From: Vandiemenella viatica
Lineage: Eukaryota > Arthropoda > Insecta > Orthoptera > Morabidae
Length of the DNA stretch: 64,000 nucleotides
Assembly: GCA_031002005.1 (NCBI GenBank)
Contig: CM061919.1
Location: 13,401,687-13,465,686 of the forward strand
Reading direction: 5' to 3'
Part shown: positions 54,020 to 64,000 of the stretch, piece by piece
Layout of the letters: every line of letters starts with the position of its first letter
Numbering within the stretch: the stretch's first letter is position 1
Position numbers and translations under genes: made by a program
The notes under the pieces: generated by a model
Database searches by the model: none
What the model saw: the letters and a program-made list of their open reading frames with translations, nothing else
What the model was told of the DNA's origin: nothing

Positions 54020-56806
54020 TATGAAAAATGCTATTTTAGACTCCACAAATAACAACACGAAGCAGCTAAGGATAATGGTACTAAATTGTCGGAGTATTAG
54101 AGGGAAAGTAGCGGATTTTCACGCCTCAGTTGCGACTAATGATGTCGATATAATACTAGGAACCGAGAGCTGGTTGACGCCTGAAGTTGAATCTAGCGAA
54201 GTATTTGGCCCTCATTTCAATGTTTTTTCGGAAGGACAGAACTGTCTCAATGGGCGGGGGTGTGTTCGTGGCCGTAAGTAAAACCATTAATTGCTCTGTC
54301 GTAACTGAAATGGAAAATTTTTGCGAGTTAATATGAGTCAAGGTAAAAATTGGCAAAAATTTAAAGTTGATACTCGGGTCATTTTATCGAACTCCGGATT
54401 CTGATTTGGCTAACGCGGAATACTTCAGAGAGTCGCTTAATAACATTTACAAAAAATTTCAAGGACATATATTGATCGGGGTGGTGACTTTAACCTACCG
54501 TCGGTTAGGTGGGGGACATACACGTTCAGGTTGGGTGGAAGAGATAGGTTAATAACCGAAACGTTCCTAGAATCATTTGCAGAAAGATCTCTTGAACAGA
54601 TGGTCGAAGAGCCAACACGGTGCGACAAAGATTCCTCGTCCATTCTGGATCTTTTTCTAATTAGCAATCCTGATATTGTAGATAAAGCTTGTATAGAAGA
54701 CGGTATAAGTGATCAAAAGGCGGTTGTGGTAACGTTAAACTCTAGTCTGAGTCTGAAGCATGACAAAGAGAAACTCGTTTTTTGCTTCGATAAGGCAAAC
54801 GATACGGGTATGGTTGACTACTTTGCGAAGAATTTTGAAACGTACACGCTAAATACAAATGTTGAGGAACTTTGGTTTAATTTAAAAGAACTAATATGGA
54901 CCGGTTTAAACCAGTTTGTTCCTAAGAAGTGTATTAAGATCAGTAATAACTTCCCTTGGTTCAATAGGGAAGTGAAACGTTTGCTCAGGAGGCAAAGGCG
55001 TTTACATGCCGCGGTGAAAAATTCGGGGGACTCATCTAATCGTGCTAAATTAGTCCAGTTGCGTGCGGAAGTGCGTAAGGCAATGCGTGATGCGTTTAAA
55101 GAATTCCAAGCCAGGAATTTATCCGAAGATCTGATTACTAATCCAAAAAAGTTCTGGTCGTATATCAAAGTAATAAGAGATTCTCGTAAGGTTATGCCGT
55201 CGCTGATTAAAGAAAATGGTGAATTATCAGAAACAAGCGTAGTGAAAGCAGAAATTTTGAATGATATATTTAAAAAGGCTTTCACGATAGAAAACTCAGA
55301 GGAGATACCGATATTTAACAATCGTACCGACAAAATTATGAATGATCTCGCTCTTGATGCCGAGGGAATAACTAAACTGCTTATGAATGTAAAAACCATT
55401 AAGGCTCCCGGACCAGACGGTATTCCTACAAGATTCTACTCAAGATACGCAATGGAAATTGCACCGTATTTGATGAAATTGTATACCGTCTCTCTGGATC
55501 AAGAAAAAATACCAGCCGAATGGAAGACCGCTATCGTAACTCCAGTGTTTAAAAATTGGAATGTTAATGATCCTCAGAATTATAGGCCGACCTCGTTAAC
55601 TTCAATATTTTGCAGGATTTTAGAACATATCATCTATTCAAATGTCATGCGGTTCTTGGATGAAGGTGAGCTTTTAAATCCAAATCAACATGGATTCAGA
55701 AAAGGCCGATGCTGCGAAACACAACTTGCACTTCTAATTCACGACTTGTGCCGAATTATAGATGAGCAATCCCAGGTTGATTTGGTTCTATTAGACTTCA
55801 AAAAAGCTTTCGACACTGTGCCTCACACTAGGTTACTTAGGAAACTTCGCGGTTACGGCATATCTAGACAAATATGTGACTGGGTTGCAGACTTCCTGAA
55901 GGGCAGAACACAGTGTGTAGTTCTCGACGGTGAGCGTTCATCACTTTTTGAAGTGGGGTCTGGAGTTCCCCAGGGAAGCGTGTTAGGGCCTCTGTTGTTT
56001 CTCATATACATCAATGATCTATGCGACATAATAGAGGGGATGAAAAGATTATTTGCCGATGATGCTATAATGTATCGCGAAATCAAAACCCAGGACGACT
56101 GCGCTTTGTTACAAGACGATATTATGAAAATAATTGCGTGGTGTAAAGATTGGCAGTTGGAGTTAAACGCTAAAAGTGTCAAGTCATGCGTGTAAGTAAA
56201 AAGGTGACACCATTTAACTATGAATATACGATTAATGGCACTGTCCTTAGAACGGTAGATTCCGCTAAATTCCTAGGGGTAACAATTCGTAATAATTTGT
56301 CGTGGAATGAGCATATCGAGAATGTAATGGGAAAAGCAAATCGTATGCTCCGATTTCTAGGTCGTAATTTAAATCAATGCACTCAGGACGTTAAATCGAT
56401 TGTATACAAGTCACTAGTACGTCCTCACTTAGAGTATTGTTGTTCTGTATGGGGTCCCCATCAAAAGGGGTTAATGGAGGCTTTAGAGAAGGTCCAAAGA
56501 AGAGCCGCCCGATTCGTGACAGGTATATATAGTTGGAGGGAAAGCGTAAGTGCGATGTTGAAGGAGTTAGTTTGGGAAGACCTGGAACACCGAAGGCGTT
56601 GCTCTCGACGGAAGTTAATTGAAAAATTCACGACAGATGTATTTCGGAATGACAGTCAGCAAATATTGCTACCAGCAACATTCATATCTCGAAATGACCG
56701 TGACAATAAGATAAGAGAAATCAGGGCCAGAACCGATTCATTTCTTTACTCATTTTTCCCACGAGCGATTAGGGAATGGAATAGAAAGGATTTATCGGGC
56801 GAGTAA
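54020..56806 (+). pseudogene. CR1-like ORF2 (endonuclease and reverse transcriptase), frameshifted
   Basis: ORF2 would nick the target site and copy the element RNA. It starts in the frame opened around ATG 54020 (endonuclease: LRIMVLNCRSIRGK, VDIILGTESWL). It breaks near 54.28 kb, resumes at about 54367 (LGSFYRTPDSDL, then G-D-F-N-L across a shift near 54480), and continues from 54531 to 56195. Motifs include SIKAPGPDG-type IKAPGPDGIPTRF, NYRPTSLTSIF, QHGFRKGRCCETQL, LLDFKKAFDTVPH, GVPQGSVLGPLLFLIYINDL and the active-site RLFADDAIMY. After a shift near 56190 the end is TINGTVLRTVDSAKFLGVT, RPHLEYCCSVWGPHQKG and AIREWNRKDLSGE. Total length would be about 930 residues. Confidence 0.85.
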
Positions 56807-56809
56807 ACT

Positions 56810-57049
56810 TAAAATCCGACAGGAGTAGCTTTCGATAAAGCACTCCAGCCATCCTGATCTGGGTTTTCCATGGTTTTCCCAGATCACTCCACGCGAATGC
56901 GGGGATGGTTCCTCACAATAGCCCATGGGCGCCTCCTGCCATATCCCTTATAACCCTTCCAAACCATAACCCTTTTCGATAGGTGCAATGCACCCTCCGC
57001 CACACACTTTTAGTGAATCGCGGAGTAATAATAATAATAATAATAATAC
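56810..57049 (+). other. 3' untranslated region of the CR1-like element with SINE-like core
   Basis: It contains GGGTTTTCCATGGTTTTCCC, AGATCACTCCACGCGAATGC, GGGGATGGTTCCT and AGCCCATGGGCG. These blocks are co-linear with the SINE-A core. It ends with TAA repeats. The same region is present inverted at 31555-31800. Confidence 0.8.
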
Positions 57050-57054
57050 TCTAT

Positions 57055-59085
57055 TTTTATCAAATTTCACTTAATTGGGAAATAAATCAACTCACCCGCT
57101 TAAACAAAGCTAGTAAGAATATCTTCAATTAATTCCGTTTGCGTCTAGTGTTTGCAAAGCACACCAACCTCAATGAATTGTTCTATAATTAATCTTCCAG
57201 TAAAAATCCGTTTCGATAAATAAAACACATGAATAAATTACGTAGTCGGGTCTCGAGCCCGAATCCTCTCCGCCAAGTGTTCTTGAATTAGGCAAAATTT
57301 CTGTATCCAGTGATGCAAATCGATTCTATTTAGATTTGTTATTTCTTGGTCACATGATATGAAAATCTAAAAGTAAAAAAATTATAGGTCCATTAATTTC
57401 AACCAATCACTCATCATCATAATATTCTGCAGGTCCACCACTGGAAGTTAAGAACTCTCCATTGTTTCCTTTTCTATGTCATCTATTTCGAGTCAGCATA
57501 TCATACATTTATCGCAAAGATATCTCAAATGGTTGTTGTTCCCATCAATCTCCGATAGAATCCAGGGAATGTAAACTATCGATTCGAATTTCTTTCGTCC
57601 AGGTCGTTTGCAGTGAAGATATAACTTCCCCTTGGCGAACGAAAACGATGCACTGTGGGCTGCCCTCGAAGGAGGTTGAAATAGTAAGCAAGAGGAGTTA
57701 AACGCAGAGAATACACGCTAATCTATGCTATCGAAACGTTCCTTGGCATATGGTTATTGCTGTTACGGAGTAATAAGCTGTCAAACTGGTCTCCGTCTTC
57801 GGTAGAGGTTGATTTTCGTGAAGAGTCATAGCGGTTAGACATAGTGTCAGGTCGGAAGGTCTGTCCGTTCTCTTAGACCATGCCTGACCTCACATACTTC
57901 AGTTCTGATTGGCTGCAGGAAAACCTCTTGTCAATAGTCATTAGGACTGAGACAGGGCTGCTTTTTAATGAAGGTGAAAAAATACACCAAGATGTATATC
58001 AAGGAACAGAGGAAATTATCCTAGAATAATTTAGGAAAAGTATGTCACATTGAGCCCGACCAGTATTTGAACGGGAACTCCTTGCGTTATAGTACAGCAG
58101 ATGACAACTTCAGTCGACATCACACAACTAATCACCAATATTAGTAAGAAAGTAGAACAATACGAAATTACCAAACAATAACAATAGTTCATTATTATTT
58201 ACCAAAAAGATAATACCTGCAGTAAACGGCAAGGAAATGTTTTTGCCGTGAGTGGACCGAGTTAAGTATAAGCTGTTTTTCCCCTTTGGGCTTACATTTT
58301 GGGCACTAAGTTCTGTATAGGATGGTAGAGAAATGGGTTATGACTTAAGTGTATTGACTGAATTAGAGAAACGCAAAATCAAACTTCAGTCTTCCAAATT
58401 TCTAGCCAGACAGAACAATTTGGAATGTTCATTTTACATTAGAAGACTTTCAACTAAATTGTTTACGTGAGAAATTAAAGTGTATTACGCCGAATGTTTC
58501 AATGAAACATCAAGGAACCAAATAATAACCTATGTTCCATTTTAGTAGTGTTAATTTTAACTTAAAATCTGTGTCTGATAAAATTTCTTTCAGCAGGGGA
58601 GCGGCTGTATCTCTTGTCAACTTGTAGCAGAGATCATGGCTGGCTATCAAGGCAGAGAGTTTGTTGCACTGTAAGAAGACTGGAATCTAACGGACTGCAC
58701 TTTTATATAAAAAAATTTCGTGCCGAATGGTGAAAATTTCGTAAGCACTGGAGCTCGATACCAAGCAATTCGTTATTAGGCACCGAATACTTTCATAGCG
58801 CAACTACCTGAGCCGCCGGGATGCCTTGAACATTTTGAGTTAAAGGAATATTTTCAGTAAAACGATTTTTAGAAGTCACGGACTGTATTAATACTGTGAA
58901 GCGCAGCTCCTGTGACACACCGTATCCATGGCGAACTATTTTTTGCCAGTGCGTATTCTGTAATAAAGCGCGTCTGCTGTTTCAGATTTGTTTTAATATA
59001 CCGCTCGGTCACAGCTTCTTCCAAAAGCTGTTGGTGCGTACGTACAACACAGAGCTGTATGCGGAACTGTTTTAATTACGTCCAA
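57055..59085. other. Gene-free interval
   Basis: AT-rich. Possible tRNA-like fragments occur near 57.25 kb (box-B-like CGGGCTCGAGACC on the minus strand) and 58.06 kb. No gene recognised. Confidence 0.4.
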
Positions 59086-59089
59086 ACAG

Positions 59090-59325
59090 GTTACGGTGAA
59101 CAAACAGCCGGGGACCTGGCGGGGCGCGCCGGCCAATGCGCTGCTATTTTTTTTATTTACTTTTGCTAGTGCCGCTACCGCCTCTCCGACAATCAATAAG
59201 CGATTTGGGACAAAAAATCCGGCGCGTCTGTCTCTCTATTTTGTCCGCGCCCGCCGGAAGCGGCGCTCCAATATCCGACGGGAACCAGCGCAGCCTCGCC
59301 GCCGGTGTAACTAACCAGCATCTGC
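59090..59325. promoter_or_regulatory. CpG-rich island without a gene
   Basis: GC-rich with CCAAT, GGCGCGCCGGCCAAT and a central AT-rich TTTTTTTTATTTACTTTTGC. Open frames cross it on both strands without domains. It could be a promoter or enhancer island, or an element leader. Confidence 0.3.
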
Positions 59326-59329
59326 GCAG

Positions 59330-60000
59330 TTATGTCGAAAAATGTAAATACCGTCTAAAAACTTTGCTTTCTTTTAGTTACTACCTTATATTCCTGAAGG
59401 TCAATTTATTTCATTTGTATTTTTCCGCAATATAATATATTTCATATAAGAAATTAAAAATAGGGGAAACATTAACCATATTAATGAGTAAAGCTGATAT
59501 TTGTATATTAGCACTGTTCGAACCTACGATGAAGTATAGAATTATACGACTGAGCAGATTTTTTGGTTGGCATTATATTTGTGGCCACAAAGAAAAATGC
59601 CATTTCTGTAACAATTAACTAAAAAATCACTTATTTATATGCTGATACGGAATCAGATAGCAAAATATTATCAGGACGTTGTATTAAAATTAAGTACAAA
59701 GATTTTTACAGTAAATTATAAACCATAATTTCGTTATCTTATGGGACTGATAGTGTTATGTTTTGACAACAGGCTACCCGGTTTTAAAATTGATATTAAG
59801 AACAAAGATGTTTAGCGTAAATTAAATATATCAATTCCGTTACACTTATTGAGGAGCTATTGCATTATTTAGCTGTTCCACTGACTTTTATTTTAATTTT
59901 CTACATTTCAGAAAACTGGAGAAATAAATAGCCAAAGTCAAAAGACAATATAAACGAAACTAATCTTCGGTGAGTAGTTCTTAAAGTAAAAACTTTTTTA
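59330..60000. other. Gene-free AT-rich interval
   Basis: Nothing recognised. It leads into the satellite array. Confidence 0.4.
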
Positions 60001-60009
60001 TAGTAAACT

Positions 60010-61493
60010 AGCTGGTACCCACGACTTCGTTCGTGGTTGTAAAGAATTTGTATTGACAGCTACCGACATCTAACAACCATAGTGCACGATGGGAGACGCG
60101 ATGCTATTACCACACACAAATGCCAGTCATCTGCGCTATGTAGTTCAGGCAGCAAAGTAAAATTTACGGACACACATGTCTTTGGATGGAATACGAAAAT
60201 ATCCTTGATCTACTACTTTCAACCACCATATCTCCCACACTCCCACAATTACCGAAATTCGGCAAACGTTGTGATCGATGGGTGACTCTGTGCTACTACC
60301 ACACACAAAGACCAGTGATCTGCGGTAGATAGTTTTCGCTGAAAAGTGATACACCATGACACATACATCTTTGGCAGAAATATGAAATTGACACAGGCCG
60401 ACCACTTTCAACCCCTATATCTCCCACACCCCCATAGCTACCGACATCTAACAACCATAATGCACGACAGGAGATACGATTCTACTACCACACACAAACA
60501 CCAATGCTCTATGCTATGTAGTTGTGGTAGAAAAGTGACATATGCGGAGGCTCATGTCTTTCGTCGAAATACTAAAATATCCTTGATCGGCCACTTTCAA
60601 CCACCATATCTCCCACACTACCACAGTTACTGAAATTCGGCCGATGTTGTGATCGAAAGGTGACTCTGTGTTACTACCACACACAAGCGCCAGTGATCTG
60701 CGATGGATAGTTTTTCGGTGAAGAGTAATACACCATGACACATGCGTCTTGGGCAGAAATATGAAATTGCCACAGGTCGACCACTTTCAACCCCCATATA
60801 TCCCACACCCCCCTACCTACCGACATCTAACAACCATAGTGCACGACAAGAGATACGATTCTACTACCACACACAAACACCAATGCTTTATGCTATATAG
60901 TTGTGGCAGAGAGAGTGACATATGCGGAGGCTCATGTCTTTCGTCGAAATACTAAAATATCCTTGATCGGCCACTTTCAACCACCATATCGCCCACACTA
61001 CCACAGTTACTGAAATTCGGTCGATGTTGTGATCGAAAGGTGACTCTGTGTTACTACCACACACAAACGCCAGCGATCTGCGATAGATAGTTTTCGCTGA
61101 AAAGTGATACACCATGACACATGCGTCTTTGGCAGCAATATGAAATTGCCGCAGGTCGACCATTTTCAACCCCATATCTCCCAGACCCCCATAGGTACCG
61201 ACATCTAACAACCATAGTGCATGACAGGAGACACGATTCTACTACCACTCACAAACACCAATGGTCTATGCCCTGTAGTTGTGGCAGGAAAGAGAAGTAT
61301 AAGAAGATACAAATTTTTGGCCGAAATATGAAAACGCCCTGCATTGGCCAACTTTAATCATCATATGTCCCACATCCCCACAGCTATCGAAATTCGGCCA
61401 ACGTTGTGCATGACAGGAAACTCCATGCTACTACCACACACAAAGACCAGTGATCTGTGCTTGGCCGTGGTGGCTGAAAAGTGAAATATATGA
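60010..61493 (+). repeat. Satellite-like array: 189-bp monomers in 378-bp dimers
   Basis: Type A monomers start ACCGACATCTAAC at 60062, 60440, 60819 and 61197. Type B monomers start at the ACCGAAATTCGG-type block at 60251, 60629, 61009 and 61386. A-to-A spacing is 378-379 and A-to-B is 189. Four dimers give a higher-order pattern. A hairpin, CCACGACTTCGTTCGTGG, lies just before the array at about 60017, and an AT-rich TATATA run follows it. Frames across the array are by-products of the repeat. Confidence 0.85.
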
Positions 61494-61494
61494 A

Positions 61495-62160
61495 TATATT
61501 TTTATATATATTTTTATATATATATATAAGATTAAATATTACTTACAGTTATTAATACTAATTCACGTAGTTTAATTGAACGTGTTACATTCCAGAAAAA
61601 AATGATGAAATAAATGACCACAGTCAAAAAATAAAATAGTATTCAAACAGTAGTAGTGTGATATTTTGAGAGTACTTCTTGAAATGAGTGCTTATCACAA
61701 ATACTGAGTGCAGCGCATCTCGGAATGATTATAATTTCTTCCTCAGCTCCTCGGTCACATACCATCATAAGATATTTTTCAGGTTTTAAGCTAGACCATA
61801 TAATCTCTCAAAATTTTGAAATATTATCCAGATTGATGCAGCAATTTTTGCGTAATGCTTTTTCAAACCCTCAGACGTTCGGAGCTCGCTTATTGTTCTA
61901 TAATAGTATAGACGTGTCTTCTTTAATGTTAAAACCAAAAGTAATGTTCCATACCGTCTTTATCAAAACAATACCTCGTATCGGAGTTTGGCGTTCCACG
62001 TGTTCTTCAAGTAACTGAACGGAAAACATAAGTTGATGCCTTGTATGTTTTCCACACACACTCTCTGTGGCATCTCAAGTGATTGTTTCAATTATGTTTT
62101 CGTTTCGAAGAATGTACACAGCGCGTAGTATTGCACTGTTGCTGTGAATGTACATGGCAC
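61495..62160. other. Gene-free interval
   Basis: It begins with an AT dinucleotide-rich stretch. No gene supported. Confidence 0.4.
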
Positions 62161-62165
62161 ATGTC

Positions 62166-63216
62166 CACTGAAGAGCCAAAGAAACTGGTACATCTGCCTA
62201 ATATCGTGTAGGCTCCCGCGAGCACGCAGAGGTGCCGCAACACGACGTGGCATGGACTCGACTAATGTCTGAAGTAGTGCTGGAGGGAATTGACACCATG
62301 CATCCTGCAGAGTCTCTGCTGTCCATAAATCCGTAAGAGTACGAGGGGGTGGCGATCTCTTATGAACGGCACGTTGCAAGGCATCCCAGATATGCTCAAT
62401 AATGTTCATGTCTGGGGAGTTTGGTGGCCAGCGGAGTTGCTTAAACACAGAAGTGTTCCTGGAGCAACTCTGTAGTAATTATGGACGTGTGGGGTGTCGT
62501 ATTGTTCTGCTGGAATTGCCTAAGTTCGTCGGAATGAACAATGTACATGAATGGATGCAGATGATCAGCAGGATGCGTACGTACGTGTCACCTGTCACAG
62601 TCGTATCTAGACGTATCAGGGGTCCCATGTCACTCAAACTGCATACGCCCCACATCATTACAGAGCCTTCACCAGCTTGAACAGTCCCCTGCTGACATGC
62701 AGGGTCCATGAATTCATGAGGTTGTCTTCATACCCGTACACGTCCATCCTCTCGATACAATTGGAAACGAGACTCGTCAGAGCAGGCAACATGTTTCCAA
62801 TCATCAACAGTCCAATGTCGGTATTGACGGGCCCAGGCGAGGCATAAAGCTTTGTGTACTCAGCAAGGGTACAAGGGTGGGCCTACGGCTCCAAAAGCAG
62901 ATATCGATGATGTTTCGTTGAATGGTTCGCACCCAGCATTGAAATCCGCAGCAATTTGCGGAAGGGTTTCACTTCAGTCACCTTGAACGATTCTCTTCAG
63001 TCGTCGTTGGTCCCGTTTCTGCAGGATCTTTTTCCGGGCACTGCGATGTCGGAGATTTGATGTTTTACCGGATTCCCGATATTGACGGTTTACTGGTGAA
63101 ATGTTCGTACGGGAAAATCCCCACCTCATCGCTACCTCGGAGGTGCTGTGTCCCATCTCTAGTGCGCCGACTATAATACCACGTTCAAACTCACTTAAAT
63201 CGTGATAAACTGCCAT
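62166..63216 (-). pseudogene. Tc1-like transposase, broken
   Basis: The start is probably the ATG at 63214-63216 (MAVYHDLSEFERGIIVGAL). A helix-turn-helix region follows with GHSTSEVAMRWGFSRTNI. The frame is lost near 62.97 kb, and about 60 bp of the next region appears deleted. It is picked up again at about 62709 (MDPACQQGTVQAGEGSVMMW, GDTYVRIL) and at 62448 (LRWPPNSPDMNIIEHIWDAL, with the glutamate of the catalytic triad). The block that should hold the second aspartate (near 62.45-62.50 kb) is scrambled. Several independent lesions make it an old pseudogene. It is not the same subfamily as the snap-back element at 32 kb. Confidence 0.8.
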
Positions 63217-63348
63217 CGTAGCAGCAGTAACCGATCTGACGCCTGCGCCAGACACCTGTTGTCCTAAATAGGCGTTGTCGACAGCAGCGCTATACTCTGA
63301 GTGTGTCTGCATACGCATGCCTATATCAGTTTATTTGGCTCTTCAATG
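62166..63348 (-). mobile_element. Tc1-like DNA transposon, decayed
   Basis: The inverted ends are CACTGAAGAGCCAAAGAAACTG at the left, while the complement of the right end reads CATTGAAGAGCCAAATAAACTG (both quoted only in part: the match runs over about 22 bp with few changes). The right end is followed by AATA, and the left flank has lost its TA. Length of about 1.18 kb is slightly short for the family. Confidence 0.8.
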
Positions 63349-63349
63349 A

Positions 63350-64000
63350 ATATCTGTTCAATTAGGCTATATTAAATAATTGTTAACTGATGTCGTCCAT
63401 ACCGCAATAGTCTAGCGTCGTGCTGCGTCGCTGGTCCAACAAGTGGCCGCCCTCTCCTTGGCACCTGTCAGGCACGCCGCTATTTTTCAGGCGGAACGCA
63501 ATTTGGCGGGAGTGCACGCCAGCTTGCGAGCCACAGGCAGGTCGGAGAGCCTTGCCCAACACAATCGATAGGTCGCTCGCGGACCACGGAACACTCTCAG
63601 CAACAATACCACGCGCAGCCTACTCATAGCTCCTTTTTGTACTGCCAAGACTTTTTACTTTGTAGAGTCATTACTCCTCCATCTCCAAAGAAAATGTCAT
63701 AAGGAAGAAGAGACAAGTGAGCACTGCCTATACTATGCGTTCTTGTTATGTTTGACTGTCACGAAGATTCTGCTTTTTGGAATTTTATACGCTAACTTCA
63801 ATTGATTTTTTATTTTAAAAAAGGTAATATGTGGTTGATGAACGAATCCGTAGTAAGTGTCGTAAAGAAACAGAGAGAAAAAGCGCTCCGTGTTGTAATG
63901 TCCTACAGAGCACGTCGGCTCGCTGGCGCGGAGGTATGCTGCCCGACACTGTGTGTATCTGAGGGCCAGTCGATGATAGAAGGCAGACGCCTGTCCCCAG
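63350..64000. other. Gene-free end of the window
   Basis: A GC-rich patch at about 63420-63630 carries no recognisable coding domain. The rest is unassigned. Confidence 0.4.

Larger units (their letters stand above)
52630..57049 (+). mobile_element. CR1-like non-LTR retrotransposon, near full length
   Basis: The order is a leader with 111-bp tandem repeats, ORF1 (SGNH-hydrolase-like), ORF2 (endonuclease and reverse transcriptase), a 3' untranslated region with a SINE-like core, and a terminal TAA microsatellite at about 57026-57049. A truncated copy of the same family lies at 31.55-33.95 kb. ORF2 has about three frameshifts, so it is inactive though recent. Confidence 0.85.

Noticed and set aside
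60082..61357. Series of similar open frames on both strands
   Set aside because: They are repeated by-products of the 189-bp satellite and have no protein features.
60010..61493. CRISPR-like regular repeat
   Set aside because: The period is 189/378 bp, whole monomers are similar with no spacer variation, and the context is eukaryotic.

Overview
The window looks like intergenic DNA from a large, repeat-rich arthropod genome, most likely an insect. The reasons are the AT-rich background, the high density of tRNA-derived SINEs, the non-LTR families present (R1, Jockey, CR1-like and RTE-like types) and the mariner, Tc1, PIF/Harbinger, P-like and Polinton/Maverick-type remnants. Several repeats resemble ones I associate with locusts and other Orthoptera, but that is recollection and was not checked. 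I found no host protein-coding gene, no tRNA or rRNA gene and no CRISPR array. Nearly every supported coding stretch belongs to a transposable element, and most are broken.

Layout. 0.7-7.6 kb: an old mariner split by an R1-clade retrotransposon of about 5.8 kb. 7.8-8.7 kb: a P/THAP-like transposase remnant split by a CR1-like 3' tail. 12-17.8 kb: SINEs and a 5'-truncated RTE-like element with a 10-bp target duplication. 18.2-25.5 kb: a 7,258-bp palindromic element with AG...CT ends, a perfect 6-bp target duplication (CTTGTC) and arms of about 1.5-1.7 kb that carry tandem sub-repeats and two unrecognised reading frames. 25.8-28.8 kb: a LINE tail, a family-B DNA polymerase fragment and a converging retroviral-type integrase pseudogene, both of Polinton type. 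29.65-30.87 kb: a tandem array of about 146 bp period. 31.55-33.95 kb: a truncated CR1-like element that contains a 1,432-bp snap-back Tc1 element with two 687-bp arms. 35.7-40.5 kb: a nearly intact Jockey-clade element. 45.3-46.1 kb: another LINE 3' end. 49.0-51.4 kb: SINEs and a PIF/Harbinger pseudogene. 52.6-57.05 kb: a near full-length CR1-like element with 111-bp repeats in its 5' leader. 60.0-61.5 kb: a satellite of 189-bp monomers in 378-bp dimers. 62.2-63.35 kb: a decayed Tc1-like element.

The most interesting object is the 18.2-25.5 kb element. Its ends and target duplication fit Polinton/Maverick elements, it carries a DNA-polymerase-like tail inside its arms, and Polinton polymerase and integrase debris lies just beyond it. 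Its size, palindromic build and arm-borne genes are not those of a standard Polinton. Second is the snap-back Tc1 copy, whose arms still look identical. Third is a core block shared between the main SINE family and the 3' untranslated region of the CR1-like LINE.

The nesting gives a relative history: R1 went into mariner, SINEs went into the palindromic element and into the integrase remnant, the Tc1 snap-back went into CR1, and a CR1-like tail went into the P-like transposase. All alignments were made by eye. Boundaries without a stated target duplication are approximate.
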